Shown piece after piece: positions 36,812 through 43,989 of a DNA stretch of 64,000 nucleotides. The stretch's first letter is position 1, and the number at the start of each line of letters is the position of its first letter. Under the pieces are notes generated by a model. It was not told the origin of the DNA and searched no databases. It saw only the letters and a list, made by a program, of their open reading frames with translations. Source of the DNA: JAQVCM01 sp040403095 (lineage in GTDB: Bacteria > Bacteroidota > Bacteroidia > Flavobacteriales_D > Crocinitomicaceae); contig JBBALI010000002.1 in the NCBI GenBank assembly GCA_040403095.1, positions 1 through 64,000 of the forward strand, given 5' to 3'. Both the position numbers and the translations under genes were made by a program.

Positions 36812-37393
36812 TCAACCCTGTTTCTTCACGTATTTAGTCAAAATGATAATTGTTTGTCCATCGACTTTACCTTCAATTTGTTCAGTATTGTCGTGCACCA
36901 AGCGAATCATTCTCACGGCTGTCCCAATTTTAGCATTCAAGCTTGAGCCTTTCACGTCCAAATCTTTGATCAAAGTCACCGTATCGCCCTGTTGTAAGAT
37001 CACGCCGTTGCAATCTCTGTGAAATTCGTCACTTCCGTCTGAATGTTGATCGCCCGAAGCTTCCGCCCAAGCCAGCACTTCGTCTTCCAAATACAACATG
37101 TCTAAATTGTCAACCGCCCAAGATTCTTGTTTCAATCTGTTCAATAATCTCCAAGAAACAACTTGTACCGCAGGAAATTCACTCCACATGGCTTCGCTCA
37201 AACATTGCCAATGTTTGGTATCTAATTCCGCTTTTTTCTCAATTTGAGCGATACAATTTTCACAAGCATAAATCGCTTCTTCAGCAAATTTTCCGGTTGA
37301 AAAAGGAACGTAGAAAAGTTGTAAATTTTCAGTTGATTTACATAATTCACATGCGTTTCCACTTCTTTCTTTCAATTGATCAATTGGTTTCAT
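36812..37393 (-). CDS. PhnA-like zinc-ribbon protein
   Basis: A 193-residue protein of the PhnA/YjdM type. Two Cys pairs form a zinc ribbon: ACELCKSTENL near residue 15 and ACENC near 45. The C-terminal domain (about 130-193) contains GVILQQGDTVTLIKDLDVKGSSLNAKIGTAVRMIRLV, the hallmark of PhnA. Despite the name, PhnA is not needed for phosphonate breakdown in E. coli, and its role is unclear. ATG at 37393 gives MKPIDQLKERSGNACELC, matching homologues; the TTG ten codons upstream is unlikely. Confidence 0.85.
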   Translation of the reverse strand: MKPIDQLKERSGNACELCKSTENLQLFYVPFSTGKFAEEAIYACENCIAQIEKKAELDTKHWQCLSEAMWSEFPAVQVVSWRLLNRLKQESWAVDNLDMLYLEDEVLAWAEASGDQHSDGSDEFHRDCNGVILQQGDTVTLIKDLDVKGSSLNAKIGTAVRMIRLVHDNTEQIEGKVDGQTIIILTKYVKKQG

Positions 37394-37501
37394 TTTGCTG
37401 ATTTTAACGTTAATATTTGGCAATTAAAACACCGTGAAGAGTTGAAATTTGCTGGGCGAATGTAGGGATTTTAGATGGATTTTTTAGTTAAACAAAGCGA
37501 T

Positions 37502-38092
37502 TCAAAACAACTCTTGCACATTGGTGGTAAACAATTTCACCGCAATGGCGAGCAAAATAATTCCAAAAACTTTTTTCAAAATCGCAATTCCACCTTCTCC
37601 AAGAATGAGTTCAATGCGTTTGGTGAGTTTTAAAACGATGTAAACCAACAGGATATTGACGATGATTGCAACAATGATATTGATTGCCGCAAATTCTGCG
37701 CGCAGTGAAATAATCGTTGTCATACTTCCTGCGCCTGCAATAATTGGAAACGCCAAAGGAACGATGCTGGCGGTTTTCCCCGTGGCATTGTCTCTGAAAA
37801 GGCGCACACCTAAAATCATTTCCAAACTCATCGCGAATAAAATCAAAGATCCTGCAACAGCAAAAGCTTCCACGTTGACACCAAAAAGACTCAAAATACT
37901 TTCTCCCAAAATCAAAAATCCGAGGAGAATTGCCAAGGAAACCAAACTTGTGTGTACTGGATGAATTTCTCCTGCTTGTTCTTTGATTTTCAATATAATT
38001 GGAATAGAGCCAATGACGTCGATTACAGCAAAAAGTACCATTCCAGCTTTGAAAATTTCTGCTGTATTAAAGGATGTAAAAAAATCAAACAT
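37502..38092 (-). CDS. MarC family integral membrane protein
   Basis: A 196-residue inner-membrane protein with about six hydrophobic helices (KAGMVLFAVIDVIGSIPIIL, TSLVSLAILLGFLILGESILSLFG, PLAFPIIAGAGSMTTIISL, and others). IDVIGSIPI and PLAFPIIAGPG-like motifs identify the MarC/UPF0056 family. Some members were once linked to antibiotic resistance, but the substrate is not established. Its start overlaps the end of purN by 8 nt, so it is translationally coupled to it. Confidence 0.9.
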   Translation of the reverse strand: MFDFFTSFNTAEIFKAGMVLFAVIDVIGSIPIILKIKEQAGEIHPVHTSLVSLAILLGFLILGESILSLFGVNVEAFAVAGSLILFAMSLEMILGVRLFRDNATGKTASIVPLAFPIIAGAGSMTTIISLRAEFAAINIIVAIIVNILLVYIVLKLTKRIELILGEGGIAILKKVFGIILLAIAVKLFTTNVQELF

Positions 38093-38669
38093 TTCTTGCT
38101 TTTAAAATTGTTTCTTCAATCACCATGGGAAAATAGGCCTGTTCCAAGGCTTGTACTTTTTGTTGTATTGTTTCCACGGTTTCATCTTCGTCCAAATCAC
38201 AGTGAAATTGTGCGATTCTTTCTCCCGAATCAAAATCTTCGTTCACAAGATGAATGGTGATTCCTGTTTCTTTTTCTTGATTCAATAGTACCGCTTCGTG
38301 CACGAATTTGCCATACATGCCTGCGCCACCGAATTTTGGCAACAATGCAGGATGAATATTGAAAATGTGATTGGGAAATTGTGCAATCAACGCAGGTGGA
38401 ATTTTGCGCAAATAACCAGCCAAGACAATGAAATCAATTTGTTGATCGATACACAATTGCTTGATAAAATCTCCGTTTTCAACTTCTGCGTTGCTAAATG
38501 AAAATGTTTGAACACCTAATTTTTGCGCTTCGTCCAATACTTTGGCATCGCTTTTATTTGACAAAACAAATTTTACATGAATTTCAGGATGCGACTCGAA
38601 ATGATGAATCAAATTCAACGCGTTGCTTCCTTGTCCAGAAGCAAAAATGGCGATGTTTGCTTTTAACAT
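38085..38669 (-). CDS. purN: Phosphoribosylglycinamide formyltransferase
   Basis: A 194-residue GAR transformylase, third step of purine synthesis, using 10-formyl-THF made by FolD. N-terminal IAIFASGQGSNALNLI (phosphate loop), then IFNIHPALLPKFGGAGMYG with the catalytic Asn and His, and ETGITIHLVNEDFDSGERIAQ with the catalytic Asp. Length is standard. First gene of a two-gene unit with the MarC-like protein. Confidence 0.95.
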   Translation of the reverse strand: MLKANIAIFASGQGSNALNLIHHFESHPEIHVKFVLSNKSDAKVLDEAQKLGVQTFSFSNAEVENGDFIKQLCIDQQIDFIVLAGYLRKIPPALIAQFPNHIFNIHPALLPKFGGAGMYGKFVHEAVLLNQEKETGITIHLVNEDFDSGERIAQFHCDLDEDETVETIQQKVQALEQAYFPMVIEETILKARNV

Positions 38670-38868
38670 GTGGCAAAGGTAGTGAATTGATTTTGGAATC
38701 TTTTGGTCCTTGTGGTTGATTTACGTTGGTGGAGAAAGGATTTAAAATTTATATTATCCGTTTACTCAATCAAAACTACAGATAAATCAAAACCGAACAG
38801 ATTTGTGAACCTTTCAAGAAAGTTTTCGTCTAAGTTTAAATTGAAGATTCGTTTTCAATGGTTTACCC

Positions 38869-39273
38869 ATGTTCGATTTAAATCAAAAGCGCATGAATTC
38901 AGATTTTTTACATACAGCTTCTTTAAAGACTTCATCTATTGAACAGGTGAATGGCGCACTGATTGTTTTGCGTCACTTTATTGAGTTGAACGAAAAGTTG
39001 CTTCCGATTTTATTTACTTTATCAGAAAAAAGGGACAAAACAGCGAAAGATTTTGCTGAAATAAAAAAAATCAAAAATGTCTTTGAATCTTACCATTTTG
39101 ATGTAAAATCTTCTCAAGTATTAATGAATTCTTCTATCCTAAGTTATATTCAAGGCGCATATCAATCGATTGTTGCGAATGCAGAAAGTTTGCATACCGA
39201 AGTGAAATTTATGCTTTTTGAAAAAGAATTAATCAAATTGAAGAAAAATTGGATGCTAGTTGGCAAAAATTAG
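38869..39273 (+). CDS. Unrecognised helical protein
   Basis: A 134-residue protein (126 if the ATG at 38893 is used). It has no signal peptide or clear membrane segment. Long helical stretches (QVNGALIVLRHFIELNEKLL, SLHTEVKFMLFEKELIKLKKN) suggest an all-alpha fold. No family was recognised and no partner gene lies on its strand. Its end is 3 nt from the end of the convergent sirtuin gene. Confidence 0.55.
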   Translation: MFDLNQKRMNSDFLHTASLKTSSIEQVNGALIVLRHFIELNEKLLPILFTLSEKRDKTAKDFAEIKKIKNVFESYHFDVKSSQVLMNSSILSYIQGAYQSIVANAESLHTEVKFMLFEKELIKLKKNWMLVGKN

Positions 39274-39276
39274 AAT

Positions 39277-39972
39277 TTAAATCAAACTTGGTAATATTCT
39301 GTCTAAGACTTTTACGCCTTCCACGGCTGAATAAGGTAGTTTAATGAATTCATTGTTTACTTCTAGCTCTTCGCATTTTGGATCGATGACAATTTTTACA
39401 GTTTGTTCTGTAGCTACAAAAGCCAATCCTGCTGCTGGATAAACTTGCAGGGAAGTTCCAACAACAATCAAAATATCGGCATTTCGGCAAATATCCGCAG
39501 CACGTTCGATTTCTGGCACTGCTTCACCAAACCAAACTACATGTGGGCGAAGTTGAAAACCATCGTCGCAAAGGTCTCCAAGTTTTATTTCACTTCCTTC
39601 GATTTCGTAAAACTTTTTGTCAGGATTTGGCCCAGAGCTCTTGGCTAAGCGAATATTCCCATGCAGGTGAAGTACATTTTTGCTTCCAGCACGTTCGTGC
39701 AAATCATCAATGTTTTGAGTAATAATGGTGATTTTATAATTTTTCTCAAGTTCAGCAAAATAAAAATGCGCTGCATTGGGATTGGCTTCAATTACAGCTT
39801 TACGGCGGAGATTGTAAAATTCTTGAACCAAATTGGCGTTTTTTTTCCACGCTTGAGGTGTTGCAACATCCTCAATGGCATAATTTTCCCAAAGGCCGTT
39901 TGAATCTCTGAAGGTTTGAATGCCACTTTCAGCACTAATTCCTGCGCCAGATAAAACGACAATATGTTTCAT
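39277..39972 (-). CDS. Sir2-family NAD-dependent deacylase, zinc site absent
   Basis: A 231-residue class III sirtuin that removes acyl groups from lysine with NAD. Core motifs: VVLSGAGISAESGIQTFRD, TQNIDDLHERAG, catalytic His104 in LHLHG, and VGTSLQVYPAAGL. Tyr53 and Arg56 (YNLR) form the YxxR signature of desuccinylase/demalonylase sirtuins such as CobB and SIRT5. The four zinc-binding Cys are missing: after the catalytic His the region reads RLAKSSGPNPDKK and keeps a single Cys. The fold must be held without zinc, as known for some bacterial sirtuins. Confidence 0.9.
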   Translation of the reverse strand: MKHIVVLSGAGISAESGIQTFRDSNGLWENYAIEDVATPQAWKKNANLVQEFYNLRRKAVIEANPNAAHFYFAELEKNYKITIITQNIDDLHERAGSKNVLHLHGNIRLAKSSGPNPDKKFYEIEGSEIKLGDLCDDGFQLRPHVVWFGEAVPEIERAADICRNADILIVVGTSLQVYPAAGLAFVATEQTVKIVIDPKCEELEVNNEFIKLPYSAVEGVKVLDRILPSLI

Positions 39973-40029
39973 TTTTAAGTTTCTTTCTTGTGGTACAAAG
40001 TAATAAAATATTTTTTGAAAAAAAATTGA

Positions 40030-40048
40030 CTATAAATTAAATTTATAG
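40030..40048. promoter_or_regulatory. Perfect palindrome inside a promoter spacer (operator candidate)
   Basis: A 19-nt palindrome with 9-bp arms, CTATAAATT and AATTTATAG, around a single A. It lies between a TTG (-33-like, 40026-40028) and an exact -7 box (40051-40058), where a dimeric repressor would block RNA polymerase. It could control the TPR gene at 40188 and perhaps the divergent sirtuin gene. Confidence 0.4.
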
Positions 40049-40050
40049 CT

Positions 40051-40058
40051 TAATTTTG
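40051..40058 (+). promoter_or_regulatory. -7 promoter box for the TPR gene
   Basis: TAATTTTG, an exact TAnnTTTG match, with TTG at 40026-40028 22 nt upstream as a possible -33 element. The leader to the ATG at 40188 would be about 125 nt. Confidence 0.5.
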
Positions 40059-40187
40059 GAGTGATAAGTTTTATACTACAAAGATGTGCACATTTTAAAG
40101 CTTCAACAATATTTTGATAAATAAATATTGAAGTTGTTTAAAATAAACAGATTAATTTTATTTAGTACTAATAAACTTACGATAACA

Positions 40188-41885
40188 ATGCAATTTTACA
40201 TCCGCCAAATCCTATTTAAATTTTCACTTTCAAAAACAGTTTTATTTTTGAGTTTCATGTTTTTTGGATTCAACTTTTTGTTTGCGCAAAAGTCTTCCAA
40301 AGCGGAATTGAGATCTGATCAAATTAAAGCATTAATTCCTGATAAAATAAATGTCGCTGAAAAATTAACGGTTAAATTTTTAGATGAAGGAATAAAAAGT
40401 GGAGACAATGAAATAATTGCCAGATCTAATTATTTACTTGGTTTAATACATTATTATAAATCAGCTTATTATATCTCAAACAAATATTATTTAGTGGCTT
40501 TGAATTCAGATTTCGTTAATCAAGATTTGAGTTTTAAAGAGGCATGTTTAAATAATATGGGAATTAATTACGAGATTCAAAACATGCTCCCAAAAGCAAT
40601 CACAGCATACAATGAATCATTAAAAATTGCAAAAAAAATAAAAGATTCAACGAGTATTTATGAATCGATGATTAACTTGGGATTGTTAAATGCGAAATCT
40701 AAAAAGTACAACTTAGCATTATACAACATCAACAAAGCAATAAAATATTTTGAACGGCAGGATGACAAATACAACATGGCGTTGTGTTATGAAAATTTAT
40801 CGTTTATTTCCACAGATTTTCAACGACATGAAGAGTCGATTTTATATTCAAATAATGCGTTGGCACTTTATATTTCATTGAAAAACGAGTTTAAAATTGC
40901 TTCCTGTTACTACAATCTGTCGGTCAATTATTTGTTAAATTCAGAGCCATTAAAAGCAGAAATCTATATAAACAAAGCAAAATCAATTATTAACAAGTTT
41001 GATTTTAGGGAAGAATTATCTATTAAAATTTATATTCAAGTTGCTGAAATTGAAATTGAAAAAAACGCTTTTTCGGTAGCAGAAATGAATCTGAAGTCAG
41101 CGCTACATCTCTGTAAAATTTCGGGTGCCAATGAGAACCTGGGAACTATCTATTCTTCTTTTTTGAATTTGTATGCCAAATCAGGTGATTATCAACAATA
41201 TTCTATAATTAAGGAAAAAGCAGACAAAGAAGAAATGTTGAACACCCAATTACAATCCTATGCACGCGTTGATGAACTGAGAGAATTGTATCAATTTGAA
41301 GTCAATAATCAAAAAATCAATAAACAAGCAAAAGACATCAAAGAAAAGCAATTCCAATTGACATTTTTAATCTTTGTTATTTTTGGTTTTGCTATCGTTT
41401 TTACCATTTTGATTGTGATGTATATCAGAATGAGAAATTATACCAAATCATTATTTGAGAATATTGTAGAGCACACCACACAAGAAACATTGATCAATGA
41501 ATCAATTGTAGATTTACAATCAAGAAATAAATATTTATTTTCTCTGTACAATCAAGTGTTGGCGCACATCAAGGATCAAAATGAAATTGATGAAATTACA
41601 ATTCAAGACATAAGCGAAGCACTTTCTGCTGAAGAAAGCGATATTGCTAAAGCCATCACTTTGTTTGGAAACAAGGATTTTCAAACCTTTTTAAATCACT
41701 ATTTTGTAGATGTAATTTGCAAGAAAATTATCAAAAAAGGCAAAAAAATAACAACACAAAAACTCATCGAAGATTCTCCTTTTAAAAATGCCAAAGAACT
41801 TCAAAAACAGTTCAAAGAAATTACCGGTTTGTCCGTTGAGCAGTTTATTCTGTTTAGTGAGCAAAAGTTGGCTAGTGAGAGATAG
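40188..41885 (+). CDS. TPR membrane protein with C-terminal AraC-like region
   Basis: A 565-residue protein. Signal or anchor at about 8-35 (KTVLFLSFMFFGFNFLFAQ). About 40-390 are tetratricopeptide repeats (ACLNNMGINYEIQNMLPKAI, ESMINLGLLNAKSKKYNLAL, MALCYENLSFISTDFQRHEE). A membrane helix follows (QLTFLIFVIFGFAIVFTILIVMYI, about 410). The cytosolic end has FKNAKELQKQFKEITGLSVEQFIL, like the second helix-turn-helix of AraC proteins. A periplasmic TPR sensor joined to a cytosolic DNA-binding-like end is known in Bacteroidota regulators, but the domain here is short and possibly degenerate. ATG at 40188 starts the signal peptide. Confidence 0.68.
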   Translation: MQFYIRQILFKFSLSKTVLFLSFMFFGFNFLFAQKSSKAELRSDQIKALIPDKINVAEKLTVKFLDEGIKSGDNEIIARSNYLLGLIHYYKSAYYISNKYYLVALNSDFVNQDLSFKEACLNNMGINYEIQNMLPKAITAYNESLKIAKKIKDSTSIYESMINLGLLNAKSKKYNLALYNINKAIKYFERQDDKYNMALCYENLSFISTDFQRHEESILYSNNALALYISLKNEFKIASCYYNLSVNYLLNSEPLKAEIYINKAKSIINKFDFREELSIKIYIQVAEIEIEKNAFSVAEMNLKSALHLCKISGANENLGTIYSSFLNLYAKSGDYQQYSIIKEKADKEEMLNTQLQSYARVDELRELYQFEVNNQKINKQAKDIKEKQFQLTFLIFVIFGFAIVFTILIVMYIRMRNYTKSLFENIVEHTTQETLINESIVDLQSRNKYLFSLYNQVLAHIKDQNEIDEITIQDISEALSAEESDIAKAITLFGNKDFQTFLNHYFVDVICKKIIKKGKKITTQKLIEDSPFKNAKELQKQFKEITGLSVEQFILFSEQKLASER

Positions 41886-41892
41886 TACGATA

Positions 41893-42062
41893 TTTAAGAT
41901 ATTAGGATTTTAAGATATTAGGATATTAAGACTGCATGTCGTCGACTTTTTCTTCGTAACCACAAAACATTTAAAATGCGAGTTTTGCTACTTTTTAATA
42001 AACATGAAAGCATTGAGAAAATTAAAAAGTCTTAACATCCTAAAATCCTAACATCTTAAAGT
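41893..42062. repeat. Low-complexity inverted repeat pair (ATTAGGAT type)
   Basis: Left arm about 41893-41931 repeats AAGATATTAGGAT units and ends TTAAGACT. The right arm about 42026-42062 is the imperfect reverse complement (AGTCTTAACATCCTAAAAT, then CCTAACATCTTAAAGTCT). The arms are about 37 nt and enclose about 95 nt of unrecognised sequence. The pair lies between the TPR gene and the rimP promoter. It may be a dispersed intergenic repeat or a large hairpin. Confidence 0.55.
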
Positions 42063-42104
42063 CTATAAACATAATCTAATAGCGTAGCGAGTCTTAATTA
42101 AATA

Positions 42105-42135
42105 TTTGGTCGATTGAGAAAAAAACCATATCTTT
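42105..42135 (+). promoter_or_regulatory. Promoter of the rimP-nusA-infB operon
   Basis: TTTG (42105-42108), a 19-nt spacer and TATCTTTG (42128-42135): a full match to the Bacteroidota promoter TTTG-N19-TAnnTTTG. Transcription would start near 42141, giving a leader of about 57 nt before rimP. Confidence 0.8.
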
Positions 42136-42162
42136 GACGCGTATTTAGGAACAATAAAAGAG

Positions 42163-42189
42163 CGAGGGGATATAAAGTCCCCTCTTTTT
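42163..42189 (+). terminator. Terminator-like hairpin in the rimP leader (attenuator candidate)
   Basis: GAGGGG (42163-42168) pairs with CCCCTC (42179-42184) and is followed by TTTTT, i.e. an intrinsic terminator between the promoter and the rimP ATG (42198). All of rimP-nusA-infB lies behind it. This fits attenuation, possibly by NusA itself, since this operon is autoregulated in E. coli. The mechanism here is inference. Confidence 0.55.
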
Positions 42190-42197
42190 CTATCCAA

Positions 42198-42674
42198 ATG
42201 ATTAATAAAGAACTCGTAGTAAAATTGGCACAAGAGCGCATAGACGAACTCGACAGAGGTTTGTTTATTGTCGACGTATCTATTTCAAAATCAATGGTTA
42301 TCAACCTTGAGATTGACAAGGAAAACGGAAACGTTGCGATTGATGATTGTGTGTCTGTTTCACGAAATGTTGAGCACAATTTGGACAGAGAAGAGGAAGA
42401 TTTTGAACTCCATGTTTCTTCTGCAGGATTAGACAAACCATTGCGTGTTTTGCCACAATTTCTGAAAAATGTTGGTCGAGAAGTAGAAATAGTACTTATC
42501 AACGGAACAAAAAAAGCAGGAATTTTGAGAGAAGCAAGCAATGAAAATCTGGTTTTGGAAACTACGCGTCAAGAAAAACCTGAAGGCAAAAAGAAGAAAG
42601 AGACCATTGTTGAAGCGGAAACACTTCCAATGTCAGAAATAAAAGAAACAAAAATTGTTATCTCATTTAAATAA
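42198..42674 (+). CDS. rimP: Ribosome maturation factor RimP
   Basis: A 158-residue RimP for 30S subunit maturation. It has the typical N-terminal alpha/beta domain (RIDELDRGLFIVDVSIS, DDCVSVSRNVEHNLD, FELHVSSAGLDKPLRV) and a C-terminal SH3-like domain (VGREVEIVLINGTKKAGILRE). The VSSPG-like core reads VSSAG. First gene of the conserved rimP-nusA-infB operon; nusA begins 7 nt after its stop. Confidence 0.94.
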   Translation: MINKELVVKLAQERIDELDRGLFIVDVSISKSMVINLEIDKENGNVAIDDCVSVSRNVEHNLDREEEDFELHVSSAGLDKPLRVLPQFLKNVGREVEIVLINGTKKAGILREASNENLVLETTRQEKPEGKKKKETIVEAETLPMSEIKETKIVISFK

Positions 42675-42681
42675 GTAAGCA

Positions 42682-43920
42682 ATGAATAGCTTAGAATTAG
42701 TTGATTCGTTTTCGGAATTTAAAGAATTGAAAAGCATCGATAAACAAACGATGCAACACGTGTTGGAAGATGTTTTCCGTGCAATGTTAAAAAAGAAATT
42801 CAATACCGATGAACATATAGATGTTATTGTAAACATCGAAAAAGGTGACGTTCAAATCTTTGTGAACAAAGAAATTGTAATGGACGGTGAAGTGGAAGAT
42901 GAATATACAGAGATTGCGTATTCTGATGCGATTAAAATCGAGCCTGATTTTGAAGTAGGTGAAGAAGTTTCTGAAGAATTCAAATTTGGTGATTTCGGAA
43001 GAAGAAACATCTTGTCTTTGCGTCAAAATTTGATTTCAAGAATCTTGGAATTGGAGAAAGACAACCTTTACAAAGTTTACAAAGAGCGTATTGGTGAAAT
43101 CATGACTGGTGAAGTTTACCAAGTTTGGAAGAAAGAAATCATGGTATTGGATGATGAAGGGAATGAGTTGATCTTGCCTAAATCAGAACAAATTCCTTCT
43201 GACTATTTCAAAAAAGGAGAATCTATTCGCGCAGTTGTTGCGAAAGTGGATATGCGTAATAGTAGTCCAGTGATTATTCTTTCTCGTACAGCACCAGAAT
43301 TTTTGGAGCGTTTGTTCGAATTGGAAGTTCCTGAGGTTTTTGACGGTTTAATTACCATCAAACGCATCGTTCGTGAACCAGGAGAAAGAGCAAAAGTAGC
43401 TGTTGAATCTTATGACGACCGCATCGATCCAGTGGGAGCTTGCGTTGGAATGAAAGGATCTCGTATTCACGGAATCGTTCGCGAATTGCGCAATGAAAAT
43501 ATCGATGTAATCAACTTTACTTCGAATTCTCAATTGTTTATTCAAAGAGCACTTTCTCCAGCAAAAATTACTTCAATCGAAATTTTAGAAGAAGATAAAA
43601 GAGCGAAAGTTTTCTTGAAACCAGACCAAGTTTCTTTGGCAATTGGTAAAGGAGGAAACAATATCAAATTGGCTACTAAATTGACAGGATACGAAATCGA
43701 TGTTTACAGAGACGGAGAAGTTGATGTGGATGATGTTGATTTGGAAGACTTCGCAGATGAAATCGATGGCTGGATTCTAGATGAATTGAAAGCTGTTGGT
43801 TGCGATACTGCTAAATCTGTATTGGAAATGAGCGTTGAAGATTTAGTAAATAGAACTGATTTAGAAGAAGAAACTGTACTTGAGGTTCACAAGATTTTGA
43901 GAGCAGAATTTGACAATTAA
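42682..43920 (+). CDS. nusA: Transcription termination/antitermination factor NusA
   Basis: A 412-residue NusA. N-terminal domain 1-125; S1 domain (ERIGEIMTGEVYQVWKKEIMVL, about 133-200); two KH domains with RIVREPGERAKVAVESYDDRIDPVGACVG and IDVINFTSNSQLFIQRALSPAKI, ending ISLAIGKGGNNIKLATKLTG-like. The end holds one short helix-hairpin-helix-like region (LVNRTDLEEETVLEVHKIL). It lacks the long acidic C-terminal repeats of E. coli NusA, which is usual outside Proteobacteria. It binds RNA polymerase and modulates pausing; possible feedback on its own leader hairpin. Confidence 0.96.
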   Translation: MNSLELVDSFSEFKELKSIDKQTMQHVLEDVFRAMLKKKFNTDEHIDVIVNIEKGDVQIFVNKEIVMDGEVEDEYTEIAYSDAIKIEPDFEVGEEVSEEFKFGDFGRRNILSLRQNLISRILELEKDNLYKVYKERIGEIMTGEVYQVWKKEIMVLDDEGNELILPKSEQIPSDYFKKGESIRAVVAKVDMRNSSPVIILSRTAPEFLERLFELEVPEVFDGLITIKRIVREPGERAKVAVESYDDRIDPVGACVGMKGSRIHGIVRELRNENIDVINFTSNSQLFIQRALSPAKITSIEILEEDKRAKVFLKPDQVSLAIGKGGNNIKLATKLTGYEIDVYRDGEVDVDDVDLEDFADEIDGWILDELKAVGCDTAKSVLEMSVEDLVNRTDLEEETVLEVHKILRAEFDN

Positions 43921-43989
43921 TACAAACCAAACCAACTTACCCAAAACAATTAAATAACTACAATATTACAGTAGGAGAGAATAAAAAGT

